NCBI GenBank assembly: GCA_018360145.1
Contig: SRPY01000060.1
Span: 17,176-81,175, forward strand
Reading direction: 5' to 3'
Length of the DNA stretch: 64,000 nt
Origin: Claviceps africana
Taxonomy: Eukaryota > Ascomycota > Sordariomycetes > Hypocreales > Clavicipitaceae
Below the pieces are notes generated by a model. That model was not told where the DNA came from and did not search any database. It saw nothing but the letters and a program-made list of their open reading frames with translations. Both the position numbers and the translations under genes were made by a program. Below, in pieces: positions 10,262 through 20,814 of this stretch (its first letter is position 1; the number at the start of each line of letters is the position of its first letter).

Positions 10262-13200
10262 TGCCATCATCAAGCCGTTTGAGCAAGCCTACCCCAGGAT
10301 GGCAAGGAGACGGGTGTGATTCGCATCGCTTTATCATTACGTGGTTGTATCGGCCCATCCATCCCAATCCCAAAGAGATGGCTTGCCGAATCTGTGGCGA
10401 GAGGCAACCAGACCTAAGCACACACACGTTTGATGCAAGGGCCATGTCACATTCATGTTCGCGCTTATTCCACGCTGGAGGAAGACATTCGCAAAAAGAC
10501 ATGGGCAGAGTGCCTCACGATTGGCACAACAGCAGTGCTAGTGCTAGTTTTTCATGTCCACAATCCGGTCCGACAGATGGCTCACTCGGCCCGCCAACCT
10601 GTGAAGGTGCATTGGGGGCGTTACGTTTGGCGCTGGCGCTGGGCGTCCAGAGCATCCAAGACAGGTCCCGCAGACCGCAGAACGATCGGACACGGAATTG
10701 ATATGGTGTGGAAGGTCGATCAGCGGCTCGCACGACTCGGCCGGTATCTGGGCGGCCGGCGGCCCGCAGACAAGCTCATCCGCGTCATGTAGAGCATTGG
10801 CGAATTTTCCGTTGGAGGCTGGAGGGAGGCCAGGCCAGGCCGAGCATGTATGATGTGATGCATGCGACGTGGCACTTGCTCCCACTCGCACCGTCTCTGT
10901 GCGAATTGAGTAGTCGCGGAGGACTCAGGGGCCCCATCGCCCGACCATGCAGCGTCGTATCTCAGCCCTAATCACACACGCACACACGTCAAGCTCAAAG
11001 ATGCCAATCCGGTGGTGATTTGCGACGGCCTTTGGCCCAAAGCAGACGCTCGCGACCTGCGACCCGTTGTGCCACATGCATCATGTGCTAGGAGAGGGGG
11101 GCGCAGGTGGCCGGACGTGCAAATGCGCAAAACATGCTTGTCTTGATTCTCTTTCTCTACTTCTCCCCTCGTCCTTGGGCAACGTCTTTTTCTCTCCCGC
11201 AAAGGACGTCTCCTGAGCCCGTGAGTGAAAGGGAACAAGCACATGGAATGAATTTTGCCGGCTCGACGTGTCCATGGAGGCCGAGCAAAACGCGAGGACA
11301 AGTCAACAGACGTCTATTCGATGTCACCTCCAGACAAGTCCCGGGGAAGTGGGCTATTGTGGTATGCCATGCATGCTTATGCACATTACAGACCGGGAAG
11401 GGATTTATTACGGAAAACGACAAGAACAATTGTCAGCATGAGGGGGATGAAAAAAATACGTACATGTGTACATACATGCATATGTACATATGTACGTAAG
11501 TATCGCGAGGGAACCACCCTCTTCTTCCTTTGAAATGCGATTCGCCAACGAGGAACGCGGCGGAGGTATGCGGTTTTTTTTGTTTTTTTTGTTTTGTTTT
11601 TTTTGGAGGGGAAAAAAGGGAAGAAAAAAAAGAAGAAGAAAAAAAGAAAGAAAAAAAAAAGAAAAAAAGAAAATCCACCTAGCAGATTTGTGGGGTTTTT
11701 TCAACATTCTAGAGATGCACCCTTACAAAGAAAAAGGAGAGGAAAAGAAGACAGAGGGAAAGGAGTACAACGCCAACGGTTAAAGTGTCCCAACGTCGCA
11801 TCAAACATGTCCGTGCCGTCGGGGGCCCTACGGAAGGGACTCCACGGAAGGAGCAACCCACAAGAATAAAACATGGCCGGCGACCCGAGCGCAACCTCAC
11901 CAATCGGCCTCTATCGTCGACGGAAAAAAAGGGCCCCTTTATCGGGCACTAAGGGGGGGGGGGGGGGGTTTGTGGTAAATCCTCACGCATGCAATGGAAA
12001 TCGGATGACTCTTTTTTTATATATATACATATATATAAAAGGAAAGAATGAAAGAAAGAAGGAAAGCCAGAAAAAAAGAAAGGAACAGAAACACGACGCG
12101 AAATGACTCAGTATGACGCGGTCCAGATCTGGTCGAGGCAGTTCGTCGACGTAAACGTTATCTTTGCGGTATCCATTCCCTTTTTTTCTTGGCTTTCTTT
12201 TCTTCCTTTTCTTCCTTCTTCTTGCTCCTGTATTTTTCTTTCTTTTTTATGCCGCAGTAGAGCTGACTCGGACGCATGCACGTTCACGCCCAACACGCGC
12301 AGCATGTCGCTCCGCCTTTTTTCTTTTTTTTTTTCTCTCTCTCTTCTCTCTTCTTCCTTTCTCTCTCTCACTCTTCTCCCTTTTTTTTTTCTTTTTTTTT
12401 TTCCCGGATAATGAAAAAGGGCCCCCACCGTGGCACCCCGTTTAAGCAGAACAACCGCCATCATTCGTGCAGGGCCCTCGTCATTCGTTCCGAGGGCCGC
12501 CTTGTCCTCGTCGCGGAAGGAAGAGAGGGGGGTGGCGGCGCGGAGAGATGCCCTCCTTTGGGAAGCAGTCGTGCATCAAAGTCATTCATGCTATATGCTC
12601 GGATGGGGCATCCAAGAAGGAAGCGCGGGAAGGGCTGGGCGGGCTGGGCGGGAACTGGATGGGATGCGAGCGCCCGGAGAAGGTAAAGGGGAAGAGAGCG
12701 GCCGCGTACGCCATGACGATTGATGTACATTGCACGTATGTATATGCAGGCAGCGAAAGACGGAACGGCAGAAACGGTCTGGTGTGGCTGCCAAGTCGCC
12801 GCGGCTCAATCGTGTCATGTCGACGACAATGTTGTTCATGCGTCTAGTCAACGTGGCTCGTCGTGGCAAATTCAGCTTGCCACGGTGACACGAGAAAACA
12901 CCCCCTCCTTTTTTTTTTTCCCTTTCCCACCCTCTCTCCCGACCGCGGCGTCCAGGGATCAGGGCCTTTGACGCGATGATGCCTTTTTTTATCCCCAGGA
13001 TACAACAAAAAAACAAAAAAGAAGAAGAAGAAAATATGTACAAGCCCCCTTCTTTTCCTCTGCCGATGCCTACCGAGTAGGCCGGCTCCGTTGCATAATC
13101 AATGCTACCTTGGCAGCACGACTCGGCCGTACCGAGATACCTACTCGTGCTACGTAGGTACCTAGGTACGCACGACGACGGGTACCTACTAGGTACTAGG

Positions 13201-13442
13201 TACCTAGGTAGGTAGGTACTCGGCCCCTCGCCGTTCTCGCATGCCGAGCACCGTCGTTGCGCGGACCGCGGCCCTCGTATCTGAGGCCAAGGACACACGT
13301 CGACAACACGAGGTTTCGTCACGGCACGCACACGAGGCCCATGGACAAACACACACACATATAACATGTGTACATATCCTGCGTGGGCTAAATCTATGTT
13401 CTGCGCCTAGTCGATCTATCCCCGACATAACATGTTGGAATC

Positions 13443-13470
13443 AAAAAAAAAAAAAAAAAAAAAAAAAAAA
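13443..13470. repeat. A28 homopolymer
   Basis: Twenty-eight consecutive A within the gene-free tract. Confidence 0.95.
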
Positions 13471-13569
13471 GACTGCAACGTAGTATTTGCATGTTTACCA
13501 GGAACACATGGAACGCTATACATGGGACGCATCAGATCGCCAAGGGTACCCAACTAAAAGAAGGTTGAA

Positions 13570-13668
13570 AAAAAAAGAAGGGTGAGGGAAAAAAAAAAAG
13601 AAGGGTGAGGGAAAAAAAAAAAGAAGGGTAAGGGAAAAAAAAAGAAGGGTGAGGGAAAAAAAAGAAGA
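13570..13668. repeat. AGAAGGGTGAGGGAAAAAA minisatellite
   Basis: About five tandem copies of a 20-22-nt unit (AGAAGGGTGAGGG plus an A run of variable length), strongly purine-biased, about 350 nt downstream of the NIPA stop. It is followed by (GA)n at 13687-13704. Confidence 0.85.
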
Positions 13669-14012
13669 AGGACGAGGCAAAAACAAGAGAGAGAGAGAGA
13701 GAGAGCTTGCCGTTAGCGCCCACACCGAAGAAATATGCCCGCATGCTTTGAGAGGAATCGTGGAACAAGGAAAACATGAGCATTGGCCCCGGGGGGAGAT
13801 GTTCAAAAAATGCATACAGAATCAAAAATCGTGACTGAATCTGCTTCTTTCTTTCTTTCTTTCTTTTTTTCCAAAACAAAAAAAAAGAAAAAAGAAAAAA
13901 AAAGAGAGAGAGAAGAGGCGAGAAGAGGCGAGAAGAGGCGAGAAGAGAGGAAAAGAAGAGACAGAAGGGGGACGACGAAGCGTATGATTTCAACACGCGA
14001 GGCTCTGCACAA

Positions 14013-16328
14013 TTAAATGTCCTCATTGGCATCAGGTGGATAACGTCGACAGCTCACCGCCTCGACGTCGTTCTTGGAGCCTGCTCTGTTGTTCTTCCTC
14101 GGGGACCTGAAGAAACCACCCAGTGCATCACTGAGGCTCTGAGATCGTCTGCGTGGTGCGTCATCCCACACCCCATCATGACCAAATTCCGGCCTCTCCC
14201 TAGGCTCCGAGGGCGGAGCTTCGCAAGTGGAAAGTTGGGCATACCCCGACGGCCCAGCGTTGTGTTCCCCAACATCGTCGTTGAAGAACAAACTAGCCCG
14301 TATGCTGGATCGGATCCGTCCCAGGGACGGTCTATGTGCCCAGGAGCGAGACTTATCCCCCAGAAAGCCGTCCTTCACGACCGTGGTCACGGTCGATGAT
14401 AGCGGGGATGGCGAGATGAAGGTCTTGGACCGATGATGACCATGACTGCGAGGGATTCCAAAACCAGGCCGAGAAGTGGCTGGCAGCTCGGAAGAATATA
14501 AAACGGCGGCGCCGGCGGACCCCAGATCACGCACGGGAGTCGTCATGTCCGACGAATCCCCCGTCACTGGCCTCGAGGCAGATTCGGTCGCTGCGACATC
14601 GGCGGCAGAGATAGTCCTCTTGCCACGAGAGGGAGGGGATAAGGGGCTGAGCCGTGTTTCTCGCCAGGGAAACTCGTCTGGCGTAGTTGGTGGTTCGATT
14701 TCAACCAGGTCCGGAGCGCTATCCGAGGCCTCCTTTTGCCCCAGTGCAGGCACCACTCCTCTGCCTCCGGGAGCTCCTGGCCTGGCAGTATCTGTCAAGC
14801 TTACCCGCGATATTCTGCTAGATCGACGGGATCGAGAAGGTGGCGTGGCAGGGCCTGATGGCTCTTGCACGCCTGGCACCATCAGTGCCTCTTGTTCGTG
14901 TCTGCTCAAGCCAATATTCTCCTCGATCCCGTCCATCTCGGACAGCAAATCCTCGTCGTCTTGCTCCTTCTGCTGTCGGCCGCTCGTGATCAAGAAGACA
15001 CCAAAGAATGTGAGGAGACAACCGCCCACAAAATAGGCGGCTTGCTTCGGCGTCGTCTTTTCAAAGTCCCGATATAAAACAGCGCTGCCCAAGATGACGC
15101 AAAGCGTGAAAAGAACAAACTGGACGGGTATGACCTGAGTCGAATCGAATCGCTGGAGTGCCTTGTTGACATATCGAATTTGCATGACGGCCGTGACGAG
15201 AAGGATGAGGATGAGGACGTACGTCACCGGAGTCGCAAATGCTCGCCATAGAGTGGATGAAAGCATAGACGACACTCCTTTGGTCGCCAGCGCCGTATAC
15301 CCACCTGTGTGTTGTTTTTCAAGTTAGCAAAACCATCCTCTTAGACCTTGTGAAAGGTGGATTTTTTTCCCCTCCCTCCCTTTCCTTCCCAAAGACGTAC
15401 CAAAAAGTCCTACGAGACCCAAGTCTATAAGAATTGTGCGCCTGCCATATCTACGACTCACCCACATCAGGACAATGATGAGAAACGTAGTAATGCCCAT
15501 ATAGATTTCAAATGCCGTTGTGGTAATGGCATCCCAAACATCGTGCGGCTCCAGCTTGGTCTCTTCCTGCTTGGCGCTGAGGACAACCGTCACCACTCCG
15601 GCAACTGCAATCACGACGCCCCAAAAGTCCCGGGCGCGGAAGCGTTCGTGGAACATGACGGGCGCGATGATGCAATTCGATATCAATGCCACCACACCGA
15701 GCGGCGACACGATGGACGCAGGAGCAAAGCCGTAAGCCAAAAAATTGCCCATTTCGCCAATGGTGATGAGGATCTGACCCAGCCACCAGTACGGAGATTT
15801 TAAATAGTTTGAGGTGGCCTTTTCCTCGTCGGAGCTCATGCCATCGTCGTCCGAATCCGCCATCGATGGAACCGAGCGGGACAGAGGGTCGGCTTCCTCA
15901 TCTCGGGCCTCGTCCGGCGCAGAGTCACCCATCACTCGAGACTTGCCCACGTCCCGGACTCCGTCTCCCGCGCCGCCACCATTTCCATTTGTCATGGCAG
16001 GAATGGTCCCGTAGGAGCCGCCGTTCCGACTGCTCTCGGACGGCCTCACCAACGCCCGAGCTCGTTGACGTACCCGTATGCGCTCCTTGTGAATACGTGT
16101 ATGGGCATATCGTTGGACGTTCAGTGCTATGGCAATGAAGACGTTGCCGACAATGGCCGTCACAATGCCGATGAGGGAGGACCATTCTTCCAGAACCTCG
16201 CCAGGAGCAGTCGGAGAGTGGGATTTGATCGGCAGGGCGGCTGGAGCCGAGATGGCTGTGCTTGGACGAAACGTCGTGATTAAACGAGTCGCCGCGGACC
16301 CCCAAGGCCCCGTTGCCGCAAAGTCCAT
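14013..16328 (-). CDS. NIPA/DUF803-family membrane transporter
   Basis: Probable Mg2+ transporter-like membrane protein of the NIPA family (drug/metabolite transporter superfamily). Two exons, 16328-15401 and 15304-14013, join across a 96-nt GT-AG intron to give 739 codons. A first membrane helix lies near residues 47-69 (GIVTAIVGNVFIAIALNVQ). After a hydrophilic Ser/Asp loop come the hallmark helices: WWLGQILITIGEMGNFLAYG, FAPASIVSPLGVVALISN, a VVIAVAGVVTVVLSA helix, and the post-intron GGYTALATKGVS. The last ~300 residues are a Ser/Arg/Pro-rich cytosolic tail, a common fungal extension. Substrate is inferred from the family only. Confidence 0.88.
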
Positions 16329-17087
16329 CGATGGCCAGTGGGCATTCGCTACGGCCGGCAGGCGCGCACGCAGGACGCGTTGAATGATGTGATCCGGACG
16401 GCACGCCGCGATGAATGGTCGAGGATGCGAGGGTCACGAGCTGACAACGAGGCGCGACCATCGGGTTCGGGATCACGGGCGCGGAAGAGAGGAACGAAGA
16501 GGAGAGGAGAGGTGAGGAGAGGAGGGAATCCAACGAGGGAACAAAAAATGAAAATCTATAGCTCCGGGCGACACGGCGGAGACATGACGAAGGATGCGGT
16601 TAAAGTTGCCAAGAGCCCTGCACTCACTGTCAGTCACTCCGAGGACAGCCAAAAGCTGGTTGCGATCTGGGCGAGTCGACGACCCTTGATGCGGTCACCT
16701 TGCATTTCGCGTCCCCGACCGACCGCACAGTGTGCCGTGTCCCAAATGCTTGCGGCCGCCACCCGACGTGCCAGACGCTAAAACTCGGCCAGGCCAATCA
16801 ACGGCCATGACATTCGCTTGTGCACGTGGAGTCACGGCGGCCCCGCTCCAGACAGCTGACGGTTGCCGCACGGTGCAGCCGTCGTCATATTTAAGTATGC
16901 AGTGCAGAAGCTCCGTGGACGAGCTCTTCTCTCCTTCTCGCAGAATCTGTTTCATCATCGACTCGGATTACCGCTCTACGTTTGACACTCCCCAGGCCTT
17001 CGAAACCGCCCTCGGCAGTTGATGTCACCATTCTCTCATCGGGGCGTCCGTGGAATAGAACCGCTGAGTTCCCAAGAGCAGGCCAGC
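16329..17087. other. Divergent promoter region, NIPA / unknown protein
   Basis: 759-bp head-to-head spacer. It contains a GAGG-rich purine stretch at 16495-16525 and otherwise mixed sequence. No gene seen. Confidence 0.55.
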
Positions 17088-17879
17088 ATGGATCTGCAGT
17101 CCGTCATCACATCCACTTCCTACTCCCCCATGGCGCTCGGCCACCTCCCCCGACCGGTCCCCAACGATTTGCCCCCAGGACTGGATCCCAAAGTCTTCAC
17201 TTTCCAGGATGCCTTTGAGGATCTTATCGTGGCGTCCAGGGGGCAGAAGCTGCCGGATATCCGAACCCGCCATCAGCAACGACAGCTCCTCTGGAACATG
17301 TTCCCAACCGGGGAGCCCGCTTGGTTCTGGCTGCGCCGGCTCGAATCCCAGGGGCTCGTCCGGCCATTCGACCCATTTCCTTTCACCAGGATGCGCCAGC
17401 CTGAATTGTCGACCTTTTACGAAGAGCATAGTCACACGGTAAACTCGGTCCTACCGTGGAGAGACGTATTAAGAGACATGTTCGCAGGAGACGACGCGAG
17501 GCGTGTAAGCGAAGGAAAACAGCGCGATGGTCCGAATACGTTCGACGAGATATTCTCAGTAATTTCGTCGGCTGTCGAGGGAGTCTCGTCCGCCTTGGAC
17601 ACGGTTATCGGATACGTCGTCCCTGACTTCCCCACATATTTTGACAAGAAAGAAGTCTTGACGACCGAGGAGGATTATGTAGATCAGTTTGGCTACCGGC
17701 ACAGGACGGTGACGCGCAAGACGCTGGATGCAACGGGAAAAGAAGTGGCTTCGGAGACGCACACCACAATCCGGCCTGCAAATGAACACATCAACAAGGT
17801 CGATAACGAAGGAAGCAATCAGCAGAGTCCGTCTGAGACTCGAAATAGTGCTCAAGAGTCTACCTGGTTCTGGAAGTAA
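17088..17879 (+). CDS. Uncharacterised protein, 263 aa
   Basis: Single-exon frame that I do not recognise. It is globular and Trp/Phe-rich in the first half (LLWNMFPTGEPAWFWLRRL, about residues 65-83), with an acidic, charged C-terminal half that includes DQFGYRHRTVTRKTLDATGK. No signal peptide and no clear membrane helix, although a moderately hydrophobic segment occurs near 165-185. I chose the ATG at 17088 because A at -3 and G at +4 fit the fungal start context; an in-frame ATG at 17022 would add 22 residues but has T at -3. The next gene, NOP4, is convergent with it. Function unknown. Confidence 0.72.
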   Translation: MDLQSVITSTSYSPMALGHLPRPVPNDLPPGLDPKVFTFQDAFEDLIVASRGQKLPDIRTRHQQRQLLWNMFPTGEPAWFWLRRLESQGLVRPFDPFPFTRMRQPELSTFYEEHSHTVNSVLPWRDVLRDMFAGDDARRVSEGKQRDGPNTFDEIFSVISSAVEGVSSALDTVIGYVVPDFPTYFDKKEVLTTEEDYVDQFGYRHRTVTRKTLDATGKEVASETHTTIRPANEHINKVDNEGSNQQSPSETRNSAQESTWFWK

Positions 17880-18195
17880 ATACCAAGGCTGCAGATGTCG
17901 CGGGTCGTTACACTCCACTCTTTAAAATAATTCGTTAGCATAATCTCCTATTCACATAAACAAACGAGCAAGGGCGTGATTAAGATGAAGCCACGAGCTC
18001 TTCAGAATGAGCACAATTTTTTTTTTCTGAACAGAGAAACAAGAGCCAAAACGGGTTATTTTGTTTGGTTTTTAAGGGTTTTCGTTTTCGTTTTCTTTTC
18101 TCTTCTTTTCTTGTTTTTTTTAAAAAAAAAAACTTCAAAAAAAAACTATGTAGCTGCGAGTAATGCACAAAAGCTTCGGCTTATGTGCATGAAAT
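17880..18195. other. Convergent spacer with T/A homopolymers
   Basis: 316 bp between the unknown gene and NOP4, containing T-rich then A-rich runs (18010-18150). These are probably the 3' UTRs of both genes. Confidence 0.5.
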
Positions 18196-20379
18196 TTACT
18201 TCTTGCCTCTTGCGCTCGCCTTCTTCTTTCTCATCAACCTCTTCCGCGCGATGAGCTTCTGCTTCATATCTTCAGCTTTACCCTGCTTTGGCGCCTTGCC
18301 ATCATCAGCTCCCGTCCGTGGGCCCTCGCGCTGACCATTCGATTTCCTCCCATGTTGCCCTTCTTTCATAGGTCGTCCGCCTTCCGACGGCGTCCGTTGT
18401 TCCGTCTTGTTCCGTTCTCGGGATAGTTGAGCCGACTTCTCCTCAGCGGCACGTCTTCTCTGCACAACGTTGGCGTTCTCAATGGAAAACTCGGCAACCA
18501 GCCGCTGTTTTCTCCCGCTCTCGTCCTGCAGCTGGTGGCCGTTGAGAAAACGCAGGCCCATCAGGGCCCAATGGTGGGACGTGTACTCGATGAAACCATA
18601 ACCCCGGCTCTTGCCGGCGCCGCTCTTCTCGTCGATTTTGGATCCCTGGTTGCTCTCAAAGACTATTTTGGCTTGTCGTACAATCCCTTTGCCTTTTAGT
18701 TTTCGCTGGCGCTCCATTTCTTTGGCGTCCTTGCCGTCTCGAGCATTCTCTTCCTTGGAAAGGGGCTGACGACGTCCCTCCTTGACATCGGTTGCAAAGC
18801 CGACAATGGCCTTCCTCGCCAACTCCTTTAGTTCTTTAGACCCGTAATTGCGCGGTATGTTCCTCAATGCCAGGCGAGTCAAGGACACATGTAAGCTGGG
18901 ATTGCTTTGAATCAGTTTCTTTCGCTGTGCAGCACTGGCCTGTCGCATCTGGATTTCAGATGGACTCAATAGGTCAAAAAGAGGAGATCCGCGTTGAATA
19001 GCACCTTCAGACAAAAGGTAGAGCCTGCGCTTGTCTTTTTCCCGCCGCTTTGCGAGAGAGTTGTCGGCAAGATTGGCCGCTTCTGTCTTGTCGACAGCTT
19101 GAGCCACTTGAAGAAGACGTCCATCCATGGTGTATTTCCCCGTAGGATCGGCATTCTCGTCCATCAGGCGAGAGGGCTTTGAGTTGGGAGCCGAAGCCTT
19201 GGGACGCGGTGCTTCCTTGATACAGCTTTTCGCATCCGACTCATGCACAAAGCAGACGAAACCAGTGCCAGCTGCCTTTTCCGTCACCTTGTCATAAACA
19301 ACACGGGCGTACCTCACGGCGCCGAAATGCGAGAAGAATCCTTTCAGCTGTTCATCTGTCGTGGTAAAGGGCAAATTGCGAATGAAAACGGTCGAAGTAT
19401 TATCCGTGGTCTTTTGTTTCGACAGTCGCTTGTTCTTTTCTGTTTCGTCCTGCTGCTCATCCTCGTCCTCCTCGTCCTCCATATTTTGCATGTGGTTTTT
19501 CATGAAATTTTCCAAATCGGCGTCGAGTTCATTGCGTTGGCCCTTTTGGGATTGTGGATCGCTTCCAATCGATAATGTGTCGTCGTCCTTCACAGACGCC
19601 TCATCAGCCTCGTCCCCGTCCTCCTCATCCTCCTCCTCCTCTGGCGGTCCAGCTTTTCCACTGTCCTGTTCTTTCTCATGCTGCTCATCCCATGTTGCCT
19701 TGTCCACGGCAAAATCAACAGCCAACGTGCGTCCATCAATATCCTTGCCGTTCACACCTTCCACAGCCTTTTCCGCATTCTTCTTTCCGCGAATGGTGAC
19801 AAAACCAAAACCTCTGAGCTTTCCATTTTTTTGCGGCAAGTCGGCATATTTTACCTTGCCGTAACTGCGAAAAAGCTGAGACAGCTGTTCTGAGGTTTTG
19901 ATACTCCAAGGCAAGTTTCGGACGATAAGCTTTGGCGGCTTTTGGGCCTCGGCTCGAGCTCGCTTTGACGACTCCGCCTCTTGAATGGCCTCGGCGGAAC
20001 CTCGTTTTCGAGGTTCCGCTATATCGATCCGTATACGTTTGCCATCCCATTCCGTTTTATCCAACGTGTTTTTTGCCGCGACGGCGTCATCGGCGTCCGC
20101 TAATGTGACGAAGCCATATCCTTTTGATTCCTTGGTGTTTTGATCTACGACCACGACAGCATGCTTGACTGGGAAGTGCTGCGAGAAGAAATCGGCCAGT
20201 GCCTCATTGCTGATGCCGGCTGGGAGTGATCGGACAAATAACGACCTGCGTTCTTCTAGCCGTGCCTTTTTCGTACTTTTGGCTGTTTCAATTCCAGTGT
20301 CTTCCACAGTCAGTGCTGGATTTTCTTCAGTTTCAGAGCGCTGTCTCTTGCGACGATTGTTCAGAGGACCAGACGACAT
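18196..20379 (-). CDS. NOP4: Nucleolar RNA-binding protein NOP4 (RBM28 family), four RRMs
   Basis: Nucleolar protein needed for 27S pre-rRNA processing and 60S ribosome assembly. An uninterrupted 727-codon frame starts at ATG 20379; yeast Nop4 is 685 residues. Four RRM domains are visible: RRM1 from about 46 (SLFVRSLPAGISNEALADFF, then the RNP1-like KGYGFVTL), RRM2 from about 150 (KLIVRNLPWSIKTSEQLSQL, RGFGFVTI), RRM3 from about 330 (TVFIRNLPFTTTDEQLKGFF, AAGTGFVCF), and a divergent RRM4 from about 505 (VSLTRLALRNIPRNYGSKEL, SRGYGFIEY). An acidic linker separates RRM2 and RRM3, and the C-terminus is Lys/Arg-rich (KRLMRKKKASARGKK), fitting nucleolar targeting. Head-to-head with condensin YCG1, 435 bp apart. 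Confidence 0.93.
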   Translation of the reverse strand: MSSGPLNNRRKRQRSETEENPALTVEDTGIETAKSTKKARLEERRSLFVRSLPAGISNEALADFFSQHFPVKHAVVVVDQNTKESKGYGFVTLADADDAVAAKNTLDKTEWDGKRIRIDIAEPRKRGSAEAIQEAESSKRARAEAQKPPKLIVRNLPWSIKTSEQLSQLFRSYGKVKYADLPQKNGKLRGFGFVTIRGKKNAEKAVEGVNGKDIDGRTLAVDFAVDKATWDEQHEKEQDSGKAGPPEEEEDEEDGDEADEASVKDDDTLSIGSDPQSQKGQRNELDADLENFMKNHMQNMEDEEDEDEQQDETEKNKRLSKQKTTDNTSTVFIRNLPFTTTDEQLKGFFSHFGAVRYARVVYDKVTEKAAGTGFVCFVHESDAKSCIKEAPRPKASAPNSKPSRLMDENADPTGKYTMDGRLLQVAQAVDKTEAANLADNSLAKRREKDKRRLYLLSEGAIQRGSPLFDLLSPSEIQMRQASAAQRKKLIQSNPSLHVSLTRLALRNIPRNYGSKELKELARKAIVGFATDVKEGRRQPLSKEENARDGKDAKEMERQRKLKGKGIVRQAKIVFESNQGSKIDEKSGAGKSRGYGFIEYTSHHWALMGLRFLNGHQLQDESGRKQRLVAEFSIENANVVQRRRAAEEKSAQLSRERNKTEQRTPSEGGRPMKEGQHGRKSNGQREGPRTGADDGKAPKQGKAEDMKQKLIARKRLMRKKKASARGKK

Positions 20380-20814
20380 GGTAGAGATGTCGCGAATGTG
20401 CGACTAGCACTAAATGTTGAATTCTGGGGAGAATGTGCTGTTCCGGGCTGAGGAGTGCGGTAACAGCTTCTTGCTTCTAGATGAAGCCACAAGAAAAAAA
20501 GTTCTACCTGAGTAGGTACTTAGACAAGACATGGTTCTACATCTTCTTTATCTTATCGCACGTGATGGTGGGGTTCGATTTGTCCGACAGTCAGCAGGTA
20601 GACACTAAGCCGTATCTGGCATATTGTTGACACTCAGTATCGCGGGTCGCACAGGTCCGGACGCGATCAACCTAATAAACAAGAGACCGGCACCGGGATC
20701 ATTCAACGCTGGACAACCAACAACATTTAACCGCAACGGAAACGGCAACCGCAAACGTATATGGAAAAAGAAACGTCAGAGGTTTGATTCAAGGCTGCAG
20801 TTCTCATACTCTCA
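20380..20814. promoter_or_regulatory. Shared divergent promoter, NOP4 / YCG1
   Basis: 435-bp spacer between two divergent starts. No canonical TATA box and no long repeat; one short TAGGTACTTAG palindromic unit lies near 20513. It must hold both core promoters, but no specific factor site can be assigned. Confidence 0.5.

Larger units (their letters stand above)
5558..14012. other. 8.4-kb gene-free, microsatellite-rich tract
   Basis: No open frame here looks like a protein: the longer ones (for example 6987-7673 minus and 12591-13367 minus) run through simple repeats, lack domains, and show no splice-supported extensions. The region holds many TACCTA and TACATA repeats, a C50 run, purine/pyrimidine tracts and small minisatellites. 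It separates the CRIB-motif gene (start at 5557) from the 3' end of the NIPA gene. A long 5' regulatory region or non-coding transcripts are possible but not visible. Confidence 0.6.

Noticed and set aside
12591..13367. 258-codon minus-strand frame
   Set aside because: It is read through TACCTA repeats and homopolymers (SRYLG and FFFC runs); no protein character.
20560..20600. tRNA B-box-like GGTTCGATT
   Set aside because: No matching A box or cloverleaf arms upstream; it is ordinary promoter sequence.
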